From Balanoglossus misakiensis (Eukaryota > Hemichordata): a stretch of DNA of 64,000 nt. The translations under genes and the position numbers were made by a program. A model generated the notes under the pieces. It worked only from the letters and a program-made list of their open reading frames with translations. It was not told the origin of the DNA and ran no database searches. Location of the stretch: the NCBI GenBank assembly GCA_040954595.2, contig CM082593.2, positions 8,184,001-8,248,000 of the forward strand, given 5' to 3'. Each line of letters opens with the position of its first letter. Position 1 is the stretch's first letter. Positions 48,090-61,202 of this stretch are shown piece after piece.

Positions 48090-49237
48090 ATTCCACACCG
48101 AACATAACAACTTAATTAAACAGAAAATATTTAACATCGTTTTAACAAATACTTTCTAAACTTTCGTTGCATCACCTACATCTTAATTCCATCAAGTCAT
48201 GTCGACAACACAGAAAAAATTAAGATCAAACACAGACCAGATACGAGCTGAATGTCCTTGTGTGGTACATGACAGATTATTTTTGGCATGTTGATTCATT
48301 GAGGTATGGCCGGTACTTGATCACACAAACAACAGTCTTGTCAGTGGCGAAACCAATATGTTGCGGGAGATTTTGTGTCACAGCTGTAGATGATAGTTTG
48401 TATAGCATTGCAGATTGTCTTTTTTAGAACATCCGCACAAGATTGATTTGTCGAGCCCATTTATAACGATCTTTTGTGTGTTTTGGGGCAATTTCTGAGA
48501 GGAACGACGCGTTATACACCGCTCAATCCAGTTTCAAGCTACCTTCAGCTGACCGCTGGAAAGTACCCCTGCTGTGATTGGTTGCCTGCCTAGCATATGC
48601 ATTCAGTGAAACATTTAAAATAGACTATAATAATTAAAATGGGCAAGTAGGATAGCAGGTATGAATTTTGACATGAAATGGGTGGTATCTATGCCGATTT
48701 ATTGATTAAATTTTGCCTTTGTGTGAGTGAAAACATCTACCGAACATGGCAAGTCAAAACTGGATTTTCGTTTCATGACTTGTCCCTCTTCTGAGTCATA
48801 GGCACAAATTCCATGCGCGTGTGCATAAAGCAATAAGCTGGAACCAAACTGTTGGAACACTATCAAAGAACAAAACTCAGCATTTCATCGACACATTTCT
48901 TGATGTTTTATACATCACACTGCGTGTGCACTATGTACATATTAATATCCCCACAACACTGCAAGGCAGAATAACCCCAATGCTTTTTTTGACTGACATA
49001 CTTTTCATAAGTAATTTGCCTTTCACACTTCAAGAGCTTAAAAAGGGAGAACAAAGATTACAGGTGAAGGGAAAGAAATTGGAAAGTGTAATGAACCATG
49101 GAAGGTGAAATTTCCCCCCAAGGTTACATGCTCTGCATATATGTGTCATCAGCTTGAATTTGTTTGACGCATCAACTATGCCTTTTCATTCTTCAAAATT
49201 TCAACCAGTGTGATACTGGAACACAGGAAATTTGGTG

Positions 49238-49474
49238 ACAGGAAATTTTCGCAATATAATAATAAATAATAATAATTAAATATATTTATTCACATACTGC
49301 AGGCCACCTGCCCATAATTACATCACTGAGATACTGTTTAAGGTTCGCAATATCAACAGAGACGACTATTTCGCGCAACGATTAATTTTTGCGTTCTCTT
49401 TTGCGTTCTTTCATTATATTTTCACGTCTCTCGCAAAATTCTTGAAAATTTATTGTTTGTGAAATTTTACGTAT
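49238..49474. mobile_element. Family B element, copy B6, interrupted by a short insertion
   Basis: The family B body (GACAGGAAATTTTCGCAATA ... CGACTATTTCGCGCAACG ... AAAATTTATTGTTTGTGAAA) is broken at TTCGCAATAT. That 10-mer occurs at 49248-49257 and again at 49344-49353, flanking 86 bp of AAT-rich plus unique sequence. The terminal CTGTAAAAC repeats are degraded. Confidence 0.6.
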
Positions 49475-51333
49475 TGAATTGTCCATTTGTACAGGTATGG
49501 AAAACATTCTGCTTGACAAGAACTAACCAGTCTGGGAACTGTGATAGACAAAATTAATTCCAATCAGAATTGAAACTCACAACTTGTAACTGAAATCAAC
49601 CCTTTATATTTCAGTGTGGCACTTCAGAATCTGCAACTGACGTTAAAATAATTTGTAGATCTTTTCACAATTTCACTACTCAGTCCTGTCGTACAATTCC
49701 TGGATACTTGGAAGCTGACAGGTTTTTTGACCGCATTTATAGGTGGAATGATTTGGGCTCAAAGTAGCTGGAAACAACGGTTAAATGGTAAAGGTTTGAC
49801 ATTGATCAATGGCTGATGCTAAATATTGCATGCACATTGACAGTGTAGTACCATTGCTTTGCATTTACTGTCTTGGCCATTATTGCTGTTAAATTAAGAT
49901 TGAGTTCCTCAGCTAGCTGTTAGCGTAGTGAATGGGATCACATCAAAGTTCATCTAGACGCCAACCAACGTCTTTCTTGACGCAAGGCATCTGCATTTGC
50001 AATCTTAATGTTACACATACGTGTGTGTCTTACATTGACTTATTTCAAGCTCTGCACCTTAAAAGGAATGATTGGCAAAGTTATAGTTTCAGTGGTGCTC
50101 ATCTATTTCCCATCTACATACAAATGTCTCAACTGAGACAGCAATGAGAAATTTCAGAAGTTTTACGTCAGATTGCTTTCTAATGTCCAGAATGCAGCAC
50201 AGCACATAAATAGGCTTCACATTGTACTTCAAGGGTGTCACTCGCAGAATCAATGGCAGAATGAGGCGAATACATGAAACTATGATTTTCCCCAAAAATA
50301 ATTCTATAGTTCAGATAACTTGACCTATCCTAATTTTTACCTACTGACCCTAAACTTTTACAGCTAAACGCCTAAATAAGTAATTATCATAATTTACATG
50401 AAACTGGCATAAAAAATAACATCAGAATATCTAGAGAGTGGGAGGTGTTATAACAATGATCTTATGTTTTGAAAGAGGTGACCACAGTTAATACTTTGGA
50501 CAGCTGACATTTTGGACATGATTTCAAAATTGAATTGCCGTGTGAATGCAATGTCTAGTCAACAGACAAGGCAAGGTTTAGTCCAAGATTGAGTTGAATA
50601 TAATCCAAACTGAAACCTACAGAAGAAAATACTATTTCCCTCAGGATTTAATGTCTACACATTACGTCAAGCCCTAAGCCAAGGTGATACAATTCTAGCA
50701 AATCTTCATTAGCCCTGAAACACAGATTACTTTAAATGGCTGAATTTACACTGTAGCTGAGAGCAATTCCAAGCTTTGAGTATGGCACAGAGGTCAATAC
50801 AGTATTAAGCCTTACTCTTATTGTTTTATTAGTCTCTGTATCTGTGGCCAAGAAGCCTCATTCGCCAATAAAATAATTATTGCTTATTCCCTGTGGCTAT
50901 AGCTATTACTGAAGCTGCAATCAGACCACTGTCAGTCAGCACACATATTAGATTTTATACCTCCCTCCCATGGGCATCTCTATCAACCTTTTTGAAAATT
51001 CCCAAGTTTTTATCTCCTTTCAGTAAGTGTGCTAACAGATCATAAATCACTGGTCAGTATTTGTTCTTTTTCTTATTTTAACACTCTATAGAAGTACATA
51101 TAGTTTTCATTAATCAGCTACTTTGCTTATGAATAATGCCAGGTGGTTTTGAGGAGTCTAAAATCATGTGTCTAAGGTAACCTTTTAATAATTTGACGTA
51201 AAATAAATTTATGATACAAAATTACAACAACTAGTAATAAGTCTATGTATATCCCTATGCAAATAATTGCATGCTATATGCCTTTTTCGTATAGAGGGCG
51301 TCATTCCAAGATGACGCGAAAACAAGGCCGATA

Positions 51334-51512
51334 TTAAAGGTATACAGTCACCTCCAATTTACATACGCCCATATTTGGCTGAAATGGCGTATTTGAGCGT
51401 TCTGAAGAACATGTGGTGGCGTGTGCCACCCACTGAAAATCTGTGATTGGTTAGATCTCAATTTGCCATGGTAACTATAGCTAATTTTCCACAGATGACC
51501 GTATACCTTTAA
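51334..51512. mobile_element. Family I MITE, complete copy I1
   Basis: The ends are TTAAAGGTATACAGTCACC and the inverse-like GACCGTATACCTTTAA. The centre has GTGGTGGCGTGTGCCACCC. The right half carries TTTGCCATGGTAAC, one base off the RFX X-box. 179 bp. Confidence 0.72.
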
Positions 51513-52960
51513 AGCCACAGAGTAAAATCGTTATCATCCTGTGTATCATTGCTTTAGTTAGGAAAGACGTTCGACAACCACATTTTATTGTATAGTAATT
51601 TTTACATGCAAATTGTGCAGAACAAACCAGACAAGCTCAAGCAGTACTCTGTGGCTTACTGGCCTTGTTTTCGCATCTTCTGCTTGGAGATAGCGCCATG
51701 TTTCGGAAGGGCGTCGTCTTTATGAAAAAGGTGTATGATGTTTCTTATTTCAAATGACAGAGATTTATAACATCAGTTTTTTTCTGTGAACAACTCTAAA
51801 ACTGTTATCATTCCATGCACAGTACACGTCGACATCATTTATTTGAGTCTTGCCTACGTGGAGTTCAAACTGCAACAATCTGGTGCCAGTCGACCTCAGG
51901 TGTGTCTGACCTCCGTGACCTGCATTGACCTTTTTGACCATATTATGCAAAGAGGTTGCAGGTAAGTACATCAAAGTTTTATGAGGCAGAGCTAATATCC
52001 TCACTATACCTTTTATGAGATCAAACAATACAAACAAGAAGAGGATTAGCTGCTGATTTGGTTCTTTACCTACAGGTCACTTGTATTTCGGGGCATGGCT
52101 TAAAGCCTGTAGAGCTGTTACTTTTTGCATTATTTTCATGATTTTATTTTCCAACTTAAATTGGTCCATCTATGCTTACTGATAGGTATACATGAACACC
52201 TTATCAATGCCCGATTGTGACTGCAGGTTGCAATTTGAACACGCTATGTATTAAAACGGTCCGCACCGATTTAATCAGCCTCCATACAAACAGTACACAG
52301 CTATCGTGGTATGCGTCGCCAAGAGATGACAAACTGATGCAAATGCAAGTAATATAGCTTAACGGTGAAGATTTTAGAGGATAGGGAATAGATTTGAAAT
52401 ATTTTATTGTGGAAAAAAAATATGTGAAATTTGGCAGCCCTAGAGGCTTTAATATCGCTACCTTATACATTCACAATAGAATGTACAAGTATGCCATAGA
52501 TATGGTGTGATTCAATACCTCAAAGTGTTTGCTAGACTTTCAGATTTTGCTACGCAGTGTTTGAACATGCTAATAAACCAGTATTTCGGCTCTTATGGCA
52601 AACATCTTAAAAGCATCCCTTCTAAACCTTTCTATAACTAAATACAAGGAATTATAAAACTTGTTTATTATGAATAAATCATAAATTCACTAACCACAAC
52701 AGTAATTAAATTGATACATATAGTGAATAATGACAGAAAAAATATGATTCAAAATCATGCAATTGACTCATGTCACATTATTTCTTGTTATCTCAATGAT
52801 TTCATTTTATTTTATGTCAGGTTTCCCTGTACTAAACTAGTTTCAAGCAAGTTATATGAGTATCGAATTGAAACTCCTGTTTCCAAGGCTAAGAAATGTT
52901 GATCCCTTAAATATGTAATGACATGTTTTTTCCAGAAGATACTTCAGTACTGTGGTGTTA

Positions 52961-53211
52961 TTTAAAGTGAAGGGGTCGTCGCGCCGCATTTGTTTGTTTA
53001 TAAACATTACAATTCATCCACAAATCCCTGAAATTAGATCATTCTTAGAATGAACGAAGCAGCCAACCGTAGCGTAGACGGGGCATGACAGCAACTGAAG
53101 ATCCTAGTACATGTAGGTCGTGGCGACTGCAGTGGGGTTTGCTCTGGTATGGGAGGACATTATTCTAATCAAGGGGGACACCCACGCGGCGCGACAACCC
53201 CTTCTCTTTAA
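52961..53211. mobile_element. Family D MITE, copy D3 (most complete)
   Basis: This 251-bp copy starts TTTAAAGTGAAGGGGTCGTC and ends ACAACCCCTTCTCTTTAA. GTCGCGCC near the left pairs with GGCGCGAC near the right. It is the reference for D1 and D2. Confidence 0.75.
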
Positions 53212-53951
53212 GTTTAGTAGAGAGGCCATATTTTAAACAAAATAACAAAACTTCAATAAAGAGCTTATCAATCCAAAGACCCACAGCTGTCACTTTTATG
53301 TTTTTCAATATCCAATAAAAAATATTGTAAAATTGGTACAGATGATTTTAATTGATATTCCATCGTGTCATGAAATATGGTTCCCAACAATGCTCTATTC
53401 AATTTTAATATGAGATAATCCATAATGTATCCAATACACATTTATAGTTTTCATATGTGGCTCATATGCTGATATAATACTAATAATAATTCTTTCCTTT
53501 TTTCATAACAATCACACAGCAATAAATAACATCTCACGGCAATCAAATTTTTTCTATTGCATATTCTATTTTGCATTTGACTATGTTTTCGTTAAATTTC
53601 AAGCAGAAAAAAATGTCAACATTGATGTAAAACAATTCTTATTTTTGTTTTCAAGTCATGAAAGAAATGACACACAATTCTGATGTTTACTTATTTGAAG
53701 AAAATGCTAATTTGAGAAGACACATTTTACACCAATTAAAATTTTGTTATTCTAAAAATAGTGTTCCCATATGAACTGTACTAGTACATGTATTACGAAC
53801 ATATTTCAGACCAAAAGACACTTTTAGCCTTTTACATAATAAAATGCTATCTTAGGCAATTTATAATATACCATTTTACAGGCATGATTGTTGACATGCC
53901 AATGCCAGCTATTTCAAAACTTGTAGTATTAATTTATTACTTTTTAACATA

Positions 53952-54262
53952 CAGTGGCCACCTCTCTATACAGCAGTCACCTCTATATAGTGGCCACTTT
54001 GTTACAGTCCCTGTGCAATTTACATGTACAGTCAACCCTGTGTTAGTGGCCACCTCTATATAGTGGCCACTTTGTTACAGTCCCTGTGCAATTTACATGT
54101 ACAGTCAAACCTGTGTTAGTGACCACCTCTATATAGTGGCCACTTTGTTACAGTCCCTGTGCAATTTACATGTATATTAATTGACCTGTCTATAAAGTCC
54201 ACCTGTCTATAAAGACCAGTTTAGGAAAGTACTTTGACTTGCCACTTTAGACAGTCTTACTG
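53952..54262 (+). mobile_element. Family C MITE, copy C3, with a 73-bp internal tandem triplication
   Basis: The left block (CAGTCAAACCTGTG through TTTACATGTA) is present three times. Second and third copies start at 54029 and 54102, 73 bases apart; the first, at 53952, is rearranged. The common right half with CTGTCTATAAAG follows only once. Confidence 0.75.
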
Positions 54263-55202
54263 TTCACTGATCTGCAGAAAACAGGGCTCACATCTACACC
54301 CTATTTGCAGGAAACAATATCAATTGAGAAGCCACACTGAAAAGTGCAAATATGGGCTGGACTGTGTGATTGCTATACTTAAGGGTCCGGAAACTAACTA
54401 CATGCAATTCCCAGCTAATGAGAGACTACAACATTCAATCACATCTGACTCATTTTCCAAAGAGAAATGTCGCACTCTGATATTCATCATCCAACTCTGC
54501 ACATCCACCCCCTAGTGTGCTGGTAATAGTACACTTTGGTTTAATTTGATGACTCCAAAATGGATCCTGTTAATGACCTTAGTATTAGGGCAATATATTG
54601 CTGCACGTGTACCAGTTATTTAAATTATACACATGTCTGGGTCAAACCACCACGAAAAAGTAGGCTTGATATTGATGACCTCGATTTTACTTTATCTTTT
54701 TCTTATCAACTTGGTTTTTGACAAATGCTCTAGAACCAAGTGATGAATTCACAAACAAATGTCCTCATGAATATCATCAAATTATGTGTGTCTCGGAAAA
54801 TAAAGACGTTGTTTTGGTCAATCCTGTACACTACAATCAGAGCACATAACACTTAGCTCAATAGTCGCTTGGTGATTTTTTGTCGTTATGAAGATTCTTA
54901 ACTATTCAGTTGTTCGACAACTCATAATTATTACTCTAACTTTTCGTGTGTTTGCTTGCTTTGAACAAGTTTCGTATGAAATAATTAAGCTCATAGACTT
55001 GGCCAAAGTCAGCAAAAATTCCCTCGTGGAGTATGAGACAGAGAAGAGATCTCTCGTAGTGCAGGTCCTGGGTTCGATTCCAGAGTAGATCTTTTCCGGG
55101 TTTTTTTATCCAATGAAAATTAAACAAAGTGTACGTGAAAGGCAAAGTTCACCCAAACTTTGATCATGGCCAAGTCGTGATGGAGGAACCACATGGACAC
55201 CA

Positions 55203-55237
55203 AAAAGTGTGGGTTTACTTGTAAACCACACACTTTT
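55203..55237. repeat. Compact hairpin
   Basis: AAAAGTGTGGGTTTAC and GTAAACCACACACTTTT form a near-perfect 16-bp stem with a two-base loop. A short foldback or the centre of a longer degraded element. Confidence 0.55.
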
Positions 55238-55717
55238 AAACAAAGAAGAAACAAAAGAACATTCCATGGTAATGACCAGATGATCGGTTTTGGAAAATAA
55301 GAGGGATGGTTTGAAAAATGGGCACAAGGCACAGCATGGTACAGATGCTATAAACTTAAGAGACCAGACTGCCAAAAGCATTACACATTGACCTAGTTGT
55401 TTCAGATCTTTTCTCCAAGAGTTGAAATCCACTATGTGTACAGCCGTGTTGTAATGATTCATTGATGGAATACATCATAATACTCGTAGAGTAACAGTAT
55501 GGCCACTTAATGGCGCAACACCACAATTCAGTAGATGCTCAATCGATAAAATGACATCATCAAAGTAAAATACTGCATCACCTGTGTTTACCGCGCAATT
55601 TGTGAAGACGAGGTCCATGAAACAATCCTTTCAATCATTCAATATTTTCCCCAAAAGTAAGTATTTGTCTTCTCTTGATATTAAACTAATCATTATACTC
55701 TGAAGGGATATAGCCAC

Positions 55718-56077
55718 TTAAAGGGACAAAGTCTCTCTCTCGCTGCCCCTTTCCGTTAATTATGTTTGATACAAAAAAATGTCTATGTTATTCTTCATGT
55801 GGATATATACATGTAGTGAATCAACGTTCGGCCACACACAACTTCCATCCCACTTGTAGACACAAGAGTGAAAAACTTGCCAAAATGAATAATTGGTGTT
55901 TACCGTTAATACATTTTGACAGGATTTTTACTCTCATATCCAACAAACGGGATGGAAATTGTGTGTGGCTGAACGTTGAATCACTATATATCCACATGTA
56001 GACTAACGTAGACAGTGTCTCGTATCAAACATAATTAATGTAAAAAAGGCAGTGAGAGAGAGATTTTGTCCCTTTAA
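55718..56077. mobile_element. Family A foldback MITE, copy A4
   Basis: This copy is about 360 bp, starts TTAAAGGGACAAAGTCTCTC and ends with TTTTGTCCCTTTAA. The centre has degraded more than in A1. A short ATACATGTAG insertion lies in the left arm. Confidence 0.85.
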
Positions 56078-56603
56078 TGCTTTGAAAGGACAAAAAAACA
56101 CATTTTTGGAGAAATTCACCAAATATAACATCTGACTGGGAATGTGAGCAATAAAAAAGGGCAATTGCCTCTAAATTGAATGTGATTAAACTGATTTTAG
56201 AAGCACTACATGTATAAGCTCTTTTCTGAATTGACGAAATTACTTTCATTATTACAGTTTTGTATAAAATTCTATTAAAAAATATTTTATCACCATGACT
56301 AACCTTCAATTATTAGGATACATGGTTTTAGCATTTTGATAGTAGACATTAATGTTTTATATTTATTGTTATTAAAAGTTTTATGTGGGGCAGTCATTAC
56401 TATAATTTTTTTTATAGGAAAATAGAAATGTTCCTTTAACATGTTAACAGAGTAAATTTTTATTGATCTAGAGAAAGTACCTGGTGTTTTATAGCCGTGT
56501 TTAATAACATAATTTTATTCTGGACCTTCAATTCATACTACAGAAGCTACCAATAGCTTAGTAGACAAGAAAAAGTACTGTACCAATATTATATTCACGG
56601 TAT

Positions 56604-56962
56604 TTAAAGCCCCATTAGCTGTAATTTTTCAATAGTTTTTCAGTATTTCTGTTTTGTGTATCTACTGCTGCAGTTTCTTGTTCAAATCATTGAAGCATGA
56701 TGAAATGCCCAGTATCCAGCTCATTATTAAATACAGCCTATGTATATAGTCAGCACTGTTATCGTACAAAATTTGAATTCAAGTCCGGACTAGAATTCAT
56801 TTGTTGACAATAACAATGGCCGTTACACACATATAGGCTACGTTTACAAGTGTAGTACTCGGTATATTAGCAAGCTGTTTGGAGTAGAACAAGAAATTGC
56901 ATTTGATACACACAATATAAAATACTGAAAAAAGTCTAAAGATACAGCTCATGTGCCTTTAA
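56604..56962 (+). mobile_element. Family E MITE, copy E3 (complete)
   Basis: It starts TTAAAGCCCCATTAGCTGTA and ends CAGCTCATGTGCCTTTAA, a loose terminal inverted repeat with TTAA at both ends. 359 bp. It serves as the uninterrupted reference for the split copy at 21740. Confidence 0.78.
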
Positions 56963-57282
56963 AAAGTGATATAAAAGTAACCCTCCACTGACCCCAGTAA
57001 CACTTTCATTGACCACAGTACCAATATTAGGTTTTTCCTATGATGGTATCACATCAGCACAAATCCCCACATGAATTCCCCATCTTCTATTTAGCCAGTA
57101 GTCACTTCGCAATGTACATGTTGTTATTTGGGTGAATTAGGCTGGGTTTACAAATGGTTTCATCAGTATCAGTGTTTCAAAAAAAAATGATGGGTTCACA
57201 TTTATATTGTACTATTATATACGGTAGATCTTGCCAGAATGCTAACAATGACTGCTAAAGAACTATGAAAATTGTTGCACAG

Positions 57283-57355
57283 CCACCTAGTGAAAATTGA
57301 TTGGCTAGAGGTCCCCTCGCCATGGTTAAATTTGCATATAGGTGACAGTGAACCG
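57283..57355 (+). mobile_element. Diverged family I right-half remnant
   Basis: CCACCTAGTGAAAATTGATTGG, CTCGCCATGGTTAAATTTGC and AGGTGACAGTGAACC follow the I1 right half in order with many changes. Weak assignment. Confidence 0.4.
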
Positions 57356-58906
57356 TTGTAGCTGGAAAGCATATTTCCATCCAACCTTTTTCACAAAGAC
57401 CCGTCTAAGAGGAGAACGATACAAAACGACTGTGCGATCGACTTCAAGGATGAAAAATTCCATGTGACAGGCAGTGAACGCTTAAGTGTCACACCTTCGT
57501 TCAATGTACACAGACATTGTCTTGACATTATAGGACTTTAACTATATTATGAGAAGTAGAAAATGCCTACGGTGTTCATTTGATGATGGTGGACAAACTC
57601 AAAACAAGACTAGCAGACTTCATGCACCATCATCATTCACCATTGTTCAAACAAATCAGGTACAACACTAAAATTGGGGCCATAAGCAACATTAATTGTA
57701 GGATGTGCAATATCCTAGGAGATGCATTATTTACAAAAACAACAGCTTTTCTTAGGTATTGTTTCAATAACCTTACAATTCCACATAATGCACACTCCAT
57801 AATAAATGTACTCAGTATAAAATATTCCTGTGTTTTTTTGTACATGTACACCCACATGAGTAACAGATCATTAGCAACAAAGCAGTAGATTATTTTAAAA
57901 CCTAAATCTTCAAAATAATCTAACAGAATGCATAGCCTGAGGTTTCAACAGAATCTGAGGCAATTTTTCATAGTAATCGTATAGTTTATCTCATGTCCAT
58001 GGCGACCGTGATGATATGTTGTGCCGTTCAAACCTAACACTACATTTTTATGATGGAAAAACAAGCAGGATAGGAATGCTTGGCTTGATAGTCTATCAAA
58101 ATTTCATTCAGTTAGAAACAGCATATGGTATTTCTGATTAAAAATAGTACAACATTTATTCTTAGGCAACAGCGTTGAAAAGAGAAAGAATTATTGAACT
58201 TCAGTGCTAAACTGGGAAAAAATAGACGCTTAGCAACCAGACTGTAACCATAGCAACCATCATGCACCTCAGCAACCTCCAGTCCACGCTAGCAACCACC
58301 ATCCGACATGACAGTTGAGTTACGACCGTGCGTGCATTCATAGATTGGAAGAACTTCTTCTCCCAGGAATCTCAAAAGCTTCTTTGAACGCACACCTCTC
58401 ATGAATGTTGCAAACCCTCAAAAGGTCATGTGACACTGAAGTGATTGAAAATGGCGATTAGCAGGCAGGGTCAGCTTCATGGAAGTGAAGTGTCAGCAGA
58501 CGACAAAATGTTCAGCAGTTCAGATGCAGTGTGGATCTTACACAGTTATCCGATTATATGCAGTTTCCGTACAAACAGTAAAAGCCAGCATAAAAGCCTG
58601 CATGGCGGTAAAGTGATAGTTTGTTCAGCATGCAGTCAGCGTAGGTGTCACGACTATATGTTGCTAAATTTAACCGAAATTTTACTTGGACATTGACAAT
58701 TCTCATTAAAATATTGAAAACAACATAATGAGAAAGATAACCGCTATGGAGAAGTAGGGCAGAAATCAACATGATTTTCAATTATATAAAAAAAACTGTC
58801 ATTTAGCCACAAATTCAGATCACTGACTACATGGACAGTGTGACTTGAAATGTACTATAGATATCACTTTGTTGTGGAAAACTGCAATTTGTATTCTAAA
58901 GGAATA

Positions 58907-58993
58907 TTAAAGGTACACAGTCACCGCCAATTTACATACGTCCATGTATGGCTGGAATGGCGTATTTGAGTGTTTTAAAGAACATATGGTGGC
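58907..58993 (+). mobile_element. Family I, left half only
   Basis: It matches I1 from TTAAAGGTACACAGTCACC to CATATGGTGGC and then stops at the centre of the element. Confidence 0.65.
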
Positions 58994-59130
58994 TTTGCAA
59001 TGAATCATTTTGAACTTGCAAATGAATATTAATTTTTTAAGTAATATTTCCAATCCAAAGTACATGTAGTACAGAATTTGCAAGTTATTAATTTCTAGTG
59101 GCTTATCGTTCTACAAAGCAAAGGATGAAA

Positions 59131-59244
59131 CCTTTACGGCCCTGATACAAGTTTTGTGGACCTCAGTCATATGGCAATTTGCATAGATCTGACAGTTATG
59201 CCATACAGCTTCAGTCTGCAAAACCTGTAGCAGGGCCGTAAAAA
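59131..59244. repeat. Inverted repeat around a 60-bp loop
   Basis: CTTTACGGCCCTGATACAAG pairs with the inverse TAGCAGGGCCGTAAAA. Further inside, TCAGTCATATGGCA pairs loosely with TGCCATACAGCTTCAG. No second copy is seen. Confidence 0.5.
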
Positions 59245-61089
59245 TTACGGTGCTGCACAGATGACTGAAGTCATTATTTCAAAATCGTACCAACACTAAC
59301 TCTAAAATGAAACTTGTACTTTCTGATGATATACAGTGCAAACAGATTCGAAACAAATTTGGCAGACATTGTAAGTGAATGGTAGCTTGTTATGAGCTGA
59401 CATAGTTTGCAATGCAAAAATAAATCTCCATGGTGATTCCTGCCTCCAATAATTTTACAAACACAACTGAATTTACTTGTCTGAATTTGTCTCACAACAA
59501 AACTGACAAATTTGTCTGTCGATTGCTATTATGAAATTTAACAGAAAACACTCATCACAAATCAGTAATATATGAATTCAACATTTCATCTAAATGTTCA
59601 TTTCAATTTCTACCAACAAAGAAATGCATTGTGGGTAACATATCAAACAGAACACCAAGTGGAAATATTTCAAAGAGAACCTAAAAACAAAATGTTGGAA
59701 TTCCATAAATTCCACGAACATAATTCCTATAGATAGCTGCTTTGAGGCTATCAGACTCAACTCATTAGTTACCTTACCTGAAATAACAAATTGAGAATCA
59801 AGAAACTGGCTCAACTTGTATCTCCCTCGAATATATCCTGTAAAGAGGATATCATTTCCTTGCTTTAAAAAGAAAATCATGCAAACAGCTGCTGTCAACT
59901 GCAAGGCATGATTTTAAACACGCATTCTTCTATGGTCAGCAAGTATCATGCAAAATCCAATTATGCATTTGATTTTCAAGATTCCCAGACTGTCCATTTG
60001 TAATTATCAACCCATTTCATCAATGATATCCACAAATTTATTGTGTGATATTTTCCCTTCGAGGCATATCAAAACTCCTTTGCATATATAGTGGGTATGG
60101 TGACTACAGGTAATATTTCCGAATATATTTAGAACTGTCTCCTTTTTATAGTATACTGTAGACACAAAATGTGAATGAAATTGGATACAATATATAATAG
60201 CATCTGCAGTTTTAGTGCCAAATTAATTTCACTGTGCAAAGAAACCAAATTAATGATTTTTACCACATTGAAGTGGAACAGAAATTAGAAAATGTGTGAA
60301 AGCTTGCCAGAGCTCAATATCTATTTCTTGCAATATATCTATAAAATTTCTTAATAAAATAATAGACAGTTGATTTTATAATACAATGGATATCATAATA
60401 AATTTATTGATGATTAATTAGTTTGGTATAGGTATATAGGTTCCAAGTTTGTGGATAGCGTTCCTGTGAGCCATTATGTATATTGCCAAAGCCTGATAAA
60501 GGAGAAAAGCTAACTGCAGTACAAGAAATATTTAGTGATTTATAATAGTTATTACTTTGATAATGTTTTGCGTTTTTGTTCTGGTGAATCAACTAAAGTT
60601 TCCAGCTCAAATCTATTCTTTTGACAACACCAGAAGTAGTCACTTCATAGCTGTACTCAAGCTACTACACTGAGAAGCAAAATACTGGATATTTCAGCAA
60701 GAACTGGAGAGTTTGGTTTACACAACAACAACAAAAATTCTTCACCAGGTATGGACTGAATTTCTAGAGAAAAGCAAGTCATTGTCAATTATGGATTAAT
60801 CTTTAAAATGAAGCACTGAAGGAAATCTGGGTCAAGAGAAATCAGTCATGGCATGTCTAGATAATGGTTCCGCTATATATATTATTAAAGCTTGTAACTA
60901 TGACACGCACTGTATGTATTCACACTGAGTTTGAATGAAACAGTTGTTAACATTAGAGAAATACTGTAGTTCCAGACATAAAACTTGTATCAAGAATACT
61001 GGTACAATCAAGTGTGACATACATTGATTTCCACACAATCCCACGAAGACAGTTAGTTAGCATTAATTAATATACATAAACATTATTTA

Positions 61090-61107
61090 CCCCCCCCCCC
61101 CCCCCCC
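61090..61107 (+). repeat. Poly-C run of 18
   Basis: An uninterrupted C homopolymer; its length is prone to sequencing error. Confidence 0.95.
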
Positions 61108-61202
61108 AAACCCTGGAAGTCAACATTTAATGTAATGAGAACACACTGGGAAACTGCAAGCCACATTCTCAAGAATTTGTAACGTCTGAGATTAAAAAAG
61201 CA

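Larger units (their letters stand above)
45068..53951. other. Upstream region, repeats only
   Basis: Outside the hairpin at 45526 and the D, B6 and I copies, I see no coding exon. Slightly higher CpG content around 48430-48560, with a CCAAT-like GTGATTGG at about 48575, could be regulatory, but nothing adjacent looks coding. Confidence 0.5.

Noticed and set aside
48480-48600. Second promoter with a CCAAT-like box
   Set aside because: CpG content is only slightly raised and no coding exon follows on either strand.
55071-55081. B-box GGTTCGATTCC suggesting a tRNA or tRNA-derived SINE
   Set aside because: The T-arm folds, but no acceptor stem, D-arm or anticodon arm can be built upstream. The A-box-like TGGAGTATGAG has a key mismatch.
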